Positions 38,772 to 57,418 of a DNA stretch of 64,000 nucleotides are shown piece by piece. This DNA is from Arenicola marina (lineage: Eukaryota > Annelida > Polychaeta > Arenicolidae): NCBI GenBank assembly GCA_964019135.1, contig OZ025260.1, forward strand, positions 23,802,254 to 23,866,253. Reading direction: 5' to 3'. How positions within the stretch are numbered: position 1 is the stretch's first letter; each line of letters starts with the position of its first letter. The notes beneath the pieces are model-generated. The model searched no databases. It had not been told where the DNA came from and worked only from the letters and a program-made list of their open reading frames with translations. The position numbers and the translations under genes were made by a program.

Positions 38772-39533
38772 TCAGAGAGAGTTTTTCCTTACAACCGGGG
38801 GTGGTGTCCTGAGCCTGATGTGGGTTTGTCTCCAAGTCTGTCTTCGGGGTGTGTCCTTTACCTCTGCAGATGTCTGACGTTGTTGTTTCGACGGGGGGGA
38901 CGGTTCGCCTCTATTTGCTACTGTTTCTTGTGGGCTCCTCCTTCTCTTAGGCGTTGCCTGCCGGGGAATCCCCTGTGGTCTGTTTGGAGTGTGGACCCCC
39001 CTGGGACCCTCCGCGGCTCCACGCCCGGCGCTACCGTCCATCTGGGCATCCCAGTGTGTGGGGTCCCGTGCATGGGTTTCCCCAGCCGCTGGTGGAGGGG
39101 GCCCTCTGCTGTCGATGAGGGGGGTTCCGCCGCATGGGTTTCCCCAGACGCTGGTGGAGGGGGGCCCTCTGCTGTCGGCGATGGGAGGTCCGCCGCCTGG
39201 GTTTCCCTAGACGCTGGTGGAGGGGGGCCATCTACTGGCGGTGGAGGGGGGTCCCGCGCAGGAGTCTCCGCAGCCGCTGCTGGGGGGAGGCCCTCTGCTG
39301 TCGGTGGAGGGGGGTACCGCGCAGGGGTCTCCCCAGCCGCCGCTGGAGGGAGGCCCTCTGCTGTCGGTGGAGGGGGGTCCCGCGCAGGGGTCTCCCCAGC
39401 CGCCGCTGGAGGGAGGCCCTCTGCTGTCGGTGGAGGGGCTTGTTTGTGATGTTAAAGCAATCAACAACTTGGCTTGAGCCATTGTTTTTCCATTAAAGGT
39501 ACCAGAACTTACAGAAGCTGACATGACAAGCAT
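38772..39533 (-). pseudogene. LINE ORF1 remnant, copy B
   Basis: Open stretches 39533-39207 and 39041-38772, identical in translation to those of copy A. They include the 63-bp (21-codon) proline-rich repeats at about 39048-39441. Confidence 0.5.
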
Positions 39534-40049
39534 ATGGCACTAGAGAAGTTTTGCAAACAAGTACCGATACTTTCTGTAGGATGTTTTCATATTTTCAGAC
39601 TATGATGGCACATATTATTAATGTTCTCAACGATTAGATCTAAACATCCTAAATATCAATATTTTTAGACTATAGCTGTTGTTGTAAGAATACAAAACCT
39701 TTGAGTTGTCCAACATCGCTGTACGAACTTTAAAACCAGGAATGCTGGTATGAATGGAGTGATATCCTAATTATGGCGATGTGGTAGCTGAGCTGCAAAG
39801 TAGTGCATTATTGGTTCTGAGCAATCAGTGTTTTTCTATTGATGTAAGTAGGATATTTCAGTACATGTATTACCTCAGAAAGTTCCTACTAAAATGTGGC
39901 ATCCACAGGTCTGTGTTAATTCCCATGTGATTCCCCCTCTCTGGTGTCTGATATTTAATCAATGGGATTTAGGGCGTTAATTCTTTAGGTCTGTCATAAT
40001 AGAAAAAAATTACGTACATGAATTATGGATATTTATTTACGCCGAAGCC

Positions 40050-45851
<5,802 letters not shown>

Positions 45852-46587
45852 GCCGCAACTCCTGCTATAGCACGGTGAAAAGTATCGATATATTTGTCAG
45901 GAACCAATTTTTAATTAATCTATATGAATTTTGTTTCTCGATAATTGTATTAAATTAAACAGATCTGTGCTTATATTTATATCTGATTTGTATGGTTAAT
46001 TATTTGCATCAAAGTATTTATCGGGGCTAAGTTATGTTATTCATGCAGGTTTGTCATAAAGGATACACAAAAAGTAGTTCATTATGCCTGGAGTTTGCGT
46101 GAGCCTGTGGCGTTGAGTGCATCCTGGGTAGCTTGTTACGTCGGTCGTCGCATTATGAATCATTGCAAAAGTGTTGATTGAAAGGCCTGTAATGATTGAC
46201 ATCAATTCCATTTATATCATACAACCCTGTTGAGATTCGTGACCGCGTTTGAAGGCCGTGGTAAAGCAACGCTTCGAAATGAGATCTTCCAAGGTTTTTT
46301 TTTCCTGGGACGGATCATCTACAGATCACTGTGCCAATCCTTGTTCAAATGGTGCAATGATTGATCTATAATATTTTATAACTATTAGTTCATTCGTATT
46401 TTACATTGTTAATGTATCTTCAGCATTAAAATATCATACTGAAAATTGCATTGGTTTGAGTGTTACTTTTTAAACAGGAGCTCTGCTATGTTTGAGACAT
46501 TGTTTCAAAGGCGATTGGGAAGCATAACCGAACTGTTGACCCTTGACCGTCACTAGAACCCGTGTTTCTGAGCAACGTTGATGGGCC

Positions 46588-46668
46588 GGCCCGGTAGCTC
46601 AGTGGGCTAGCGCTCGCATTGAGTGCACTAGCCACCTGAGAGCCTAACGGCACGTGGATCGGTAGAGC
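46588..46668 (+). repeat. tRNA-like A-box segment beside the satellite, copy B
   Basis: Identical A-box segment TAGCTCAGTGGG, about 240 bp before the second satellite array, without a B box. Confidence 0.6.
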
Positions 46669-46834
46669 GCGCCATGCTGTGACCAGGTCTGTGTGGTCGC
46701 AGGATAAAGATCTCCTGTCCTTTTCGTAAAGAGTAGTTGGTTACCCCCGGGAACATGGCACCACTCTCCCTTCCTTCTCACATTGATGGAATAGCATGGA
46801 CACGGGGTGGTCTCCAGAGCGTGCGCCCAGCAGG

Positions 46835-49800
46835 GGCCGCACTGGTAGCGCACTCGGCTAGCGGGCACCCTTCGTGGCCGCACTGGTAGCGCACTCGGCT
46901 AGCGGGTCACCTTCGTGGCCGCAGTGGTAGCGCACTCGGCTAGCGGGCACCCTTCGTGGCCGCAGTGGTAGCGCACTCGGCTAGCTGGCACCCTTCGTGG
47001 CCGCAGTGGTAGCGCACTCGGCTAGCTGGCACCCTTCGTGGCCGCAGTGGTAGCGCACTCGGCTAGCGGGCACCCTTCGTGGCCGCAGTGGTAGCGCACT
47101 CGGCTAGCGGGCACCCTTCGTGGCCGCAGTGGTAGCGCACTTAGCTAGCGGGCACCCTTCGTGGCCGCAGTGGTAGCGCACTCGGCTAGCGGGCACCCTT
47201 CGTGGCCGCAGTGGTAGCGCACTCGGCTAGCTGGCACCCTTCGTGGCCGCAGTGGTAGCGCACTCGGCTAGCGGGCACCCTTCGTGGCCGCAGTGGTAGC
47301 GCACTTAGCTAGCGGGCACCCTTCGTGGCCGCAGTGGTAGCGCACTCGGCTAGCGGGCACCCTTCGTGGCCGCAGTGGTAGCGCACTCGGCTAGCTGGCA
47401 CCCTTCGTGGCCGCAGTGGTAGCGCACTCGGCTAGCGGGCACCCTTCGTGGCCGCAGTGGTAGCGCACTCGGCTAGCGGGCACCCTTCGTGGCCGCAGTG
47501 GTAGCGCACTCGGCTAGCGGGTCCCCTTCGTGGCCGCAGTGGTAGCGCACTTGGCTAGCGGGCACCCTTCGTGGCCGCAGTGGTAGCGCACTCGGCTAGC
47601 GGGCACCCTTCGTGGCCGCAGTGGTAGCGCACTCGGCTAGCGGGTCCCCTTCGTGGCCGCAGTGGTAGCGCACTCGGCTAGCTGGCACCCTTCGTGGCCG
47701 CAGTGGTAGCGCACTCGGCTAGCTGGCACCCTTCGTGGCCGCAGTGGTAGCGCACTCGGCTAGCGGGGACCCTTCCTTGCCGCAGTGGTAGCGCACTCGG
47801 CTAGCGGGGACCCTTCCTTGCCGCAGTGGTAGCGCACTCGGCTAGCGGGCACCCTTCGTGGCCGCAGTGGTAGCGCACTCGGCTAGCGGGCACCCTTCGT
47901 GGCCGCAGTGGTAGCGCACTCGGCTAGCTGGCACCCTTCGTGGGCGCAGTGGTAGCGCACTCGGCTAGCGGGCACCCTTCGTGGCCGCACTGGTAGCGCA
48001 CTCGGCTAGCTGGCACCCTTCGTGGCCGCAGTGGTAGTACACTCGGCTAGCGGGCACCCTTCGTGGCCGCAGTGGTAGCGCACTCGGCTAGCGGGCACCC
48101 TTCGTGGCCGCAGTGGTAGCGCACTCGGCTAGCGGGTCCCCTTCGTGGCCGCAGTGGTAGCGCACTTGGCTAGGGGGCACCCTTCGTGGCCGCAGTGGTA
48201 GCGCACTCGGCTAGCGGGCACCCTTCGTGGCCGCAGTGGTAGCGCACTCGGCTAGCTGGCATCCTTCGTGGCCGCAGTGGTAGTGCACTCGGCTAGCGGG
48301 CACCCTTCGTGGCCGCAGTGGTAGCGCACTCGGCTAGCGGGCATCCTTCGTGGCCGCGGTGGTAGCGCACTCGGCTAGCTGGCACCCTTCGTGGCCGCAG
48401 TGGTAGTGCACTCGGCTAGCGGGCACCCTTCGTGGCCGCAGTGGTAGCGCACTCGGCTAGCGGGGACCCTTCGTGGCCGCAGTGGTAGCGCACTCGGCTA
48501 GCGGGCACCCTTCGTGGCCGCAGTGGTAGCGCACTCGGCTAGCGGGCACCCTTCGTGGCCGCAGTGGTAGCGCACTCGGCTAGCGGGGACCCTTCGTGGC
48601 CGCAGTGGTAGTGCACTTGGCTAGGGGGCACCCTTCGTGGCCGCAGTGGTAGCGCACTCGGCTAGCTGGCACCCTTCGTGGCCGCAGTGGTAGCGCACTC
48701 GGCTAGCGGGCACCCTTCGTGGCCGCAGTGGTAGCGCACTTGGCTAGGGGGCACCCTTCGTGGCCGCAGTGGTAGCGCACTCGGCTAGCGGGCACCCTTC
48801 GTGGCCGCAGTGGTAGCGCACTCGGCTAGCGGGTCCCCTTCGTGGCCGCAGTGGTAGCGCACTCGGCTAGCTGGCACCCTTCGTGGCCGCAGTGGTAGCG
48901 CACTCGGCTAGCGGGTCCCCTTCGTGGCCGCAGTGGTAGCGCACTCGGCTAGCGGGCACCCTTCGTGGCCGCAGTGGTAGCGCACTCGGCTAGCGGGTCC
49001 CCTTCGTGGCCGCAGTGGTAGCGCACTCGGCTAGCGGGTCCCCTTCGTGGCCGCAGTGGTAGCGCACTCGGCTAGCGGGCACCCTTCGTGGCCGCAGTGG
49101 TAGCGCACTCGGCTAGCGGGTCCCCTTCGTGGCCGCAGTGGTAGCGCACTTGGCTAGGGGGCACCCTTCGTGGCCGCAGTGGTAGCGCACTCGGCTAGCG
49201 GGCACCCTTCGTGGCCGCAGTGGTAGCGCACTCGGCTAGCTGGCACCCTTCGTGGCCGCAGTGGTAGCGCACTCGGCTAGCGGGTCCCCTTCGTGGCCGC
49301 AGTGGTAGCGCACTTGGCTAGGGGGCACCCTTCGTGGCCGCAGTGGTAGCGCACTCGGCTAGCGGGCACCCTTCGTGGCCGCAGTGGTAGCGCACTCGGC
49401 TAGCTGGCATCCTTCGTGGCCGCAGTGGTAGCGCACTCGGCTAGCGGGCACCCTTCGTGGCCGCAGTGGTAGCGCACTCGGCTAGCGGGCACCCTTCGTG
49501 GCCGCAGTGGTAGCGCACTCGGCTAGCGGGCACCCTTCGTGGCCGCAGTGGTAGCGCACTCGGCTAGCGGGTCCCCTTCGTGGCCGCAGTGGTAGCGCAC
49601 TCGGCTAGCGGGCACCCTTCGTGGCCGCAGTGGTAGCGCACTCGGCTAGCGGGCACCCTTCGTGGCCGCAGTGGTAGCGCACTCGGCTAGCGGGCACCCT
49701 TCGTGGCCGCAGTGGTAGCGCACTCGGCTAGCGGGCACCCTTCGGGGCCGCAGTGGTAGTGCACTCGGCTAGCGGGCACCCTTCGTGGCCGCAGTGGTAG

Positions 49801-52800
49801 CGCACTCGGCTAGCGGGTCCCCTTCGTGGCCGCAGTGGTAGTGCACTCGGCTAGCGGGGACCCTTCGTGGCCGCAGTGGTAGCGCACTCGGCTAGCGGGC
49901 ACCCTTCGTGGCCGCAGTGGTAGCGCACTCGGCTAGCGGGTCCCCTTCGTGGCCGCAGTGGTAGTGCACTCGGCTAGCGGGCACCCTTCGTGGCCGCAGT
50001 GGTAGTGCACTCGGCTAGCGGGCACCCTTCCTTGCCGCAGTGGTAGTGCACTCGGCTAGCGGGGACCCTTCGTGGCCGCAGTGGTAGTGCACTCGGCTAG
50101 CGGGGACCCTTCGTGGCCGCAGTGGTAGCGCACTCGGCTAGCGGGCACCCTTCGTGGCCGCAGTGGTAGCGCACTCGGCTAGCGGGTCCCCTTCCTTGCC
50201 GCAGTGGTAGCGCACTCGGCTAGCGGGCACCCTTCGTGGCCGCAGTGGTAGCGCACTCGGCTAGCGGGTCCCCTTCGTGGCCGCAGTGGTAGTGCACTCG
50301 GCTAGCGGGCACCCTTCGTGGCCGCAGTGGTAGTGCACTCGGCTAGCGGGCACCCTTCCTTGCCGCAGTGGTAGTGCACTCGGCTAGCGGGGACCCTTCG
50401 TGGCCGCAGTGGTAGTGCACTCGGCTAGCGGGGACCCTTCGTGGCCGCAGTGGTAGCGCACTCGGCTAGCGAGCACCCTTCGTTGCCGCAGTGGTAGTGC
50501 ACTCGACTAGCGGGCACCCTTCGTGGTCGCAGTGGTAGCGCACTTGGCTAGGGGGCACCCTTCGTGGCCGCAGTGGTAGCGCACTCGGCTAGGGGGCACC
50601 CTTCGTGGTCGCAGTGGTAGCGCACTTGGCTAGCGGGCACCCTTCGTGGCCGCAGTGGTAGCGCACTCGCCTAGCGGGCACCCTTCCTTGCCGCAGTGGT
50701 AGCGCACTCGGCTAGCGGGCACCCTTCGTGGCCGCAGTGGTAGCGCACTCGGCTAGCGGGCACCCTTCGTGGCCGCAGTGGTAGCGCACTCGGCTAGCGG
50801 GCACCCTTCGTGGCCGCAGTGGTAGCGCACTCGCCTAGCGGGCACCCTTCCTTGCCGCAGTGGTAGCGCACTCGGCTAGCGGGCACCCTTCGTGGCCGCA
50901 GTGGTAGCGCACTCGGCTAGCGGGCACCCTTCGTGGCCGCAGTGGTAGCGCACTCGGCTAGCGGGCACCCTTCCTTGCCGCAGTGGTAGCGCACTCGGCT
51001 AGCGGGTCCCCTTCGTGGCCGCAGTGGTAGTGCACTCGGCTAGCGGGCACCCTTCGTGGCCGCAGTGGTAGCGCACTCGGCTAGCGGGCACCCTTCCTTG
51101 CCGCAGTGGTAGCGCACTCGGCTAGCGGGCACCCTTCGTGGCCGCAGTGGTAGCGCACTCGCCTAGCGGGCACCCTTCCTTGCCGCAGTGGTAGCGCACT
51201 CGGCTAGCGGGCACCCTTCGTGGCCGCAGTGGTAGCGCACTCGGCTAGCGGGCACCCTTCGTGGCCGCAGTGGTAGCGCACTCGGCTAGCGGGCACCCTT
51301 CGTGGCCGCAGTGGTAGCGCACTCGCCTAGCGGGCACCCTTCCTTGCCGCAGTGGTAGCGCACTCGGCTAGCGGGCACCCTTCGTGGCCGCAGTGGTAGC
51401 GCACTCGGCTAGCGGGCACCCTTCGTGGCCGCAGTGGTAGCGCACTCGGCTAGCGGGCACCCTTCCTTGCCGCAGTGGTAGCGCACTCGGCTAGCGGGTC
51501 CCCTTCGTGGCCGCAGTGGTAGTGCACTCGGCTAGCGGGCACCCTTCGTGGCCGCAGTGGTAGCGCACTCGCCTAGCGGGCACCCTTCCTTGCCGCAGTG
51601 GTAGCGCACTCGGCTAGCGGGCACCCTTCGTGGCCGCAGTGGTAGCGCACTCGGCTAGCGGGCACCCTTCGTGGCCGCAGTGGTAGCGCACTCGGCTAGC
51701 GGGCACCCTTCGTGGCCGCAGTGGTAGCGCACTCGGCTAGCGGGCACCCTTCGTGGCCGCAGTGGTAGTGCACTCGGCTAGCGGGGACCCTTCGTGGCCG
51801 CAGTGGTAGCGCACTCGGCTAGCGGGTCACCTTCGTGGCCGCAGTGGTAGCGCACTCGGCTAGCGGGCACCCTTCGTGGCCGCAGTGGTAGTGCACTCGG
51901 CTAGCGGGCACCCTTCGTGGCCGCAGTGGTAGCGCACTTGGCTAGCGGGCACCCTTCGTGGCCGCAGTGGTAGTGCACTCGGCTAGCGGGCACCCTTCGT
52001 GGCCGCAGTGGTAGCGCACTCGGCTAGCGGGCACCCTTCGTGGCCGCAGTGGTAGCGCACTCGGCTAGCGGGCACCCTTCGTGGCCGCAGTGGTAGCGCA
52101 CTCGGCTAGCGGGTCCCCTTCGTGGCCGCAGTGGTAGCGCACTCGGCTAGCGGGGACCCTTCGTGGCCGCAGTGGTAGTACACTCGGCTAGCGGGCACCC
52201 TTCGTGGCCGCAGTGGTAGTGCACTCGACTAGCGGGCACCCTTCGTGGCCGCAGTGGTAGTGCACTCGGCTAGTGGGGACCCTTCGTGGCCGCAGTGGTA
52301 GCGCACTCGGCTAGCGGGCACCCTTCGTGGCCGCAGTGGTAGCGCACTCGGCTAGCGGGTCCCCTTCGTGGCCGCAGTGGTAGTGCACTCGGCTAGCGGG
52401 GACCCTTCGTGGCCGCAGTGGTAGCGCACTTGGCTAGCGGGCACCCTTCGTGGCCGCAGTGGTAGTGCACTCGGCTAGCGGGGACCCTTCGTGGCCGCAG
52501 TGGTAGCGCACTCGGCTAGCGGGGACCCTTCGTGGCCGCAGTGGTAGCGCACTTGGCTAGCGGGCACCCTTCGTGGCCGCAGTGGTAGTGCACTCGGCTA
52601 GCGGGCACCCTTCGTGGCCGCAGTGGTAGCGCACTCGGCTAGCGGGCACCCTTCGTGGCCGCAGTGGTAGCGCACTCGGCTAGCGGGCACCCTTCGTGGC
52701 CGCAGTGGTAGCGCACTCGGCTAGCGGGCACCCTTCGCGGCCGCAGTGGTAGCGCACTCGGCTAGCGGGCACCCTTCGTGGCCGCAGTGGTAGCGCACTC

Positions 52801-55225
52801 GGCTAGCTGGCACCCTTCGTGGCCGCAGTGGTAGCGCACTCGGCTAGCGGGTCCCCTTCGTGGCCGCAGTGGTAGTACACTCGGCTAGCGGGGACCCTTC
52901 GTGGCCGCAGTGGTAGCGCACTCGGCTAGCGGGCACCCTTCGTGGCCGCAGTGGTAGCGCACTCGGCTAGCGGGCACCCTTCGTGGCCGCAGTGGTAGCG
53001 CACTCGGCTAGCGGGGACCCTTCGTGGCCGCAGTGGTAGCGCACTTGGCTAGCGGGCACCCTTCGTGGCCGCAGTGGTAGTGCACTCGGCTAGCGGGCAC
53101 CCTTCGTGGCCGCAGTGGTAGCGCACTCGGCTAGCGGGCACCCTTCGTGGCCGCAGTGGTAGCGCACTCGGCTAGCGGGCACCCTTCGTGGCCGCAGTGG
53201 TAGCGCACTCGGCTAGCGGGCACCCTTCGTGGCCGCAGTGGTAGCGCACTCGGCTAGGGGGCACCCTTCGTGGCCGCAGTGGTAGCGCACTCGGCTAGCG
53301 GGTCCCCTTCGTGGCCGCAGTGGTAGTGCACTCGGCTAGCGGGGACCCTTCGTGGCCGCAGTGGTAGCGCACTCGGCTAGCGGGCACCCTTCGTGGCCGC
53401 AGTGGTAGCGCACTCGGCTAGCGGGCACCCTTCGTGGCCGCAGTGGTAGCGCACTTAGCTAGCGGGCACCCTTCGTGGCCGCAGTGGTAGCGCACTCGGC
53501 TAGCGGGCACCCTTCGTGGCCGCAGTGGTAGCGCACTCGGCTAGCGGGCACCCTTCGTGGCCGCAGTGGTAGCGCACTCGGCTAGCGGGCACCCTTCGTG
53601 GCCGCAGTGGTAGCGCACTCGGCTAGCGGGCACCCTTCGTGGCCGCAGTGGTAGCGCACTTAGCTAGCGGGCACCCTTCGTGGCCGCAGTGGTAGCGCAC
53701 TCGGCTAGCGGGCACCCTTCGTGGCCGCAGTGGTAGCGCACTCGGCTAGCGGGCACCCTTCGTGGCCGCAGTGGTAGCGCACTCGGCTAGCGGGCACCCT
53801 TCGTGGCCGCAGTGGTAGCGCACTCGGCTAGCGGGCACCCTTCGTGGCCGCAGTGGTAGCGCACTCGGCTAGGGGGCACCCTTCGTGGCCGCAGTGGTAG
53901 CGCACTCGGCTAGCGGGCACCCTTCGTGGCCGCAGTGGTAGCGCACTCGGCTAGCGGGCACCCTTCGTGGCCGCAGTGGTAGCGCACTCGGCTAGCGGGC
54001 ACCCTTCGTGGCCGCAGTGGTAGCGCACTCGGCTAGCGGGCACCCTTCGTGGCCGCAGTGGTAGCGCACTCGGCTAGCGGGGACCCTTCCTTGCCGCAGT
54101 GGTAGCGCACTCGGCTAGGGGGCACCCTTCGTGGCCGCAGTGGTAGCGCACTCGGCTAGCGGGGACCCTTCCTTGCCGCAGTGGTAGCGCACTCGGCTAG
54201 CGGGCACCCTTCGTGGCCGCAGTGGTAGCGCACTCGGCTAGCGGGGACCCTTCCTTGCCGCAGTGGTAGCGCACTCGGCTAGCGGGCACCCTTCGTGGCC
54301 GCAGTGGTAGCGCACTCGGCTAGCGGGGACCCTTCCTTGCCGCAGTGGTAGTGCACTCGGCTAGCGGGCACCCTTCGTGGCCGCAGTGGTAGCGCACTCG
54401 GCTAGCGGGCACCCTTCGTGGCCGCAGTGGTAGCGCACTCGGCTAGCGGGCACCCTTCGTGGCCGCAGTGGTAGCGCACTCGGCTAGCGGGGACCCTTCG
54501 TGGCCGCAGTGGTAGCGCACTTGGCTAGCGGGCACCCTTCGTGGCCGCAGTGGTAGCGCACTCGGCTAGCGGGCACCCTTCGTGGCCGCAGTGGTAGCGC
54601 ACTCGGCTAGCGGGTCACCTTCGTGGCCGCAGTGGTAGCGCACTCGCCTAGCGGGCACCCTTCGTGGCCGCAGTGGTAGCGCACTCGGCTAGCGGGTCAC
54701 CTTCGTGGCCGCAGTGGTAGCGCACTCGCCTAGCGGGTCACCTTCGTGGCCGCAGTGGTAGCGCACTCGCCTAGCGGGCACCCTTCGTGGCCGCAGTGGT
54801 AGCGCACTCGGCTAGCGGGTCACCTTCGTGGCCGCAGTGGTAGCGCACTCGCCTAGCGGGTCACCTTCGTGGCCGCAGTGGTAGCGCACTCGCCTAGCGG
54901 GCACCCTTCGTGGCCGCAGTGGTAGCGCACTCGCCTAGCGGGCACCCTTCGTGGCCGCAGTGGTAGTGCACTCGGCTAGCGGGCACCCTTCGTGGCCGCA
55001 GTGGTAGCGCACTCGGCTAGCGGGCACCCTTCGTGGCCGCAGTGGTAGCGCACTCGGCTAGCGGGCACCCTTCGTGGCCGCAGTGGTAGCGCACTCGGCT
55101 AGCTGGCACCCTTCGTGGCCGCAGTGGTAGCGCACTCGGCTAGCGGGCACCCTTCGTGGCCGCAGTGGTAGTGCACTCGGCTAGCGGGCACCCTTCGTGG
55201 CCGCAGTGGTAGCGCACTCGACTAG
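46835..55225. repeat. 41-bp satellite array, about 205 units, copy B
   Basis: 8391 bp of the same 41-bp unit, exactly two units longer than the copy A array. The variants occur in a different order: array B has many TTGGCTAGGGGGC and TTAGCTAGC units that are rare or absent in array A, and starts with GCACTGGTAGC units. Higher-order structure is visible: units with the ACTCGCCTAG variant at 50661, 50825, 51153 and 51317 repeat as a pair with a 492-bp (12-unit) shift. Confidence 0.97.
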
Positions 55226-57418
55226 ATGAGACCGTTGGGGCCGCATGGTGAATACACTAGCAACAACAAATATGGACTTCACAACCAACTTTTAAAAAGT
55301 AAAAAGAAAAGGAATTTCGGCTTTATGATTTTATAGTTAACATCGGCAGAATGGCATGGAATAAAACTGGCGCTGTTTCTGCAAGCAACTCGATTCAGCG
55401 TTATCATATATATAATGAAGACACGCATTCCTGACCTTCCAATGCCCCCTTTACCCCCTAATAAAAGCGACCCTCTATATCTCATTCAAGATATATTTTA
55501 TGGATACTTTATAGTAATGTGATCAATATTTAATATAATAGTGACCTAAAATAAAAGTTTTGTCAAGCTTCCACTTCCGAATCTCACTGCTGTTCAGTTA
55601 CCTTCTCAGATGATAACTCAATTGGTTTTTAAAGAATAGAGATGCTAATGGTTGTAGAGCAGGACATGTGTAATGGTTCCATTGATACATTACATAGATA
55701 GAGGTATTCCTATTCAATCAATAGCCTTCTGTAAGGACAGGCTAGTTTCACTCCCAGCTTTAGATAAAGTGGCTGAGAACGCCAGCCCTATAAATATCTT
55801 GTGTTATACTCTCGTAGCATTCCTCTACAACAGCGTCCACGTCAACCTTATCTAAAAATAGTCAAAGAAAATAATCCATAACGAATTATTTATAGTTCGT
55901 GTGGACCTCTGAGAGAGAGAGCGCATTGATTTACAAGCGGGGCCCGTGTGGAAACTCCAATGCTAGGAAGATCGTTTTATGTAGGACGCTGTAACATGTA
56001 TAGATCATATAGCGATAATGGGAAGGGTCAGGAAAGACAGGAGCCATGTCTCCGGAAGTAACTCCCTACCCTCTTCAAGACAAATAAAGACATCCGGTCG
56101 TTATCCTGCACCAACATAAACATGTGCACAGGTGGGATTCGAACCTTGCAGCGTTACCTACTAGGTCACGGGGTGAGGAGCTGGAGCTGAGAGTACCAAC
56201 TTCCAAGAAAACGGCGTGAAATACTCGGGTTAACAGTAGCACAGACATTAACAAATGTTTTAATAGTGCATTGGCCTGACGCTGAAACCGAACTAGCATC
56301 CCCCAGTAACGTCAATGTCAAGACAGCAAGCTCAAGTTGTGGTAATATAAACCAATGAAAAGGCCGCAAATCAAGAGTACAAACACGGTGCTAAGACTTG
56401 TAACAAGTGCTGCAAGAGTCTCGTGCAAGTCCTGGTAAAATAAACAAAAAGCGTGACATATCTCCGCCATTTTCACCGAGGACAATATAAGTGCATCAGA
56501 TATACCAGCAACAGTTCGCCTTCTCTCATCTGCTGCCCTGTATACTATATGCTGCGCTGCCACTGTATAATTGGTATTGCGCCGTTATGAATGAGCATCG
56601 AAAAAAAAACCGATGACAAAAATCACGCAAAAATCCCCCTGTATATATATTATGATTAATTCATTACACATATTAGTGTTCTTCTTCTTTGCCATTATTC
56701 ATTCCACATCCGCCACCCCCCCCCCACGAGCCTCAGTGTACAGTTTTATCATGGGGGGGGGGGGAGTAGATATATACCATACATGCGGCCCATCCTGTAT
56801 GCAGCGTGTTCTTAAAACTAAACCTCCATTTAGTTGCTTAGCATCCCCAATATTTTGATTTATTGACAGACCTTATCAGCTTTAACCACACCCACCACTG
56901 GCAGATTTCAGCAATAATATCATGTCCAACAACATCCTGGCATCATTTTCTTTACCTGCGCCCACAGCGAACCCACATCACTTTGCTTTGGAGCTATCGG
57001 TGCGCGCCGACATTTCAATAAAACGCAGATTTCGTACAAGTCTCATCGATTTGTTTTAATCTGAGCGCCTTAAAGGTCTTTACTTTTCTCAGCGTAACTC
57101 ACGTATTACACACGCTCAGCGCTTACTGCATAATAACCGACTCCGCGGGGATCCTAACATGGAAGATGGTCCAGACGGGACGTCGACCGGTGGCGGATTT
57201 CACGAACGCCGTTCAGCCGACTACGGGGCTTAAGTGGACCAACGTTAACATGTATATGATGGGTGATTTTAGCCGATTAAGCCCCATAGCCGGCTAAAAT
57301 ATATTCGTGCAATAGGCCCCAGACTGCAGTCTGCTAACTATACGTGACGCGTGGTGGTTATAACCATCAGTCCCCCTTACCCGAAGGTCAAACTTAACTA
57401 ATGTAACATCGACAGATG
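55226..57418. other. Intergenic region between satellite and ATP-grasp gene, copy B
   Basis: Counterpart of 21603-23801: no supported gene, one shortened tRNA-like fragment, poly-C/poly-G tracts near 56715-56765, and several small indels relative to copy A. Confidence 0.5.
56135..56168 (-). repeat. Shortened tRNA-like SINE fragment, copy B
   Basis: Same A-box (TGACCTAGTAGG) and B-box (GGTTCGAATCC), 11 bp apart on the minus strand, as in copy A. Confidence 0.55.

Larger units (their letters stand above)
34686..39533 (-). mobile_element. Tx1/L1-type LINE, dead, copy B
   Basis: Same element, orientation and lesions as at 1150-5997, because it was copied with the segment. ORF1 remnant 39533-38772, ORF2 38664-34739, MITE 36882-37289. 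Only scattered substitutions distinguish it, for example LLGQYADD here against LLDQYADD in copy A. Confidence 0.85.
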
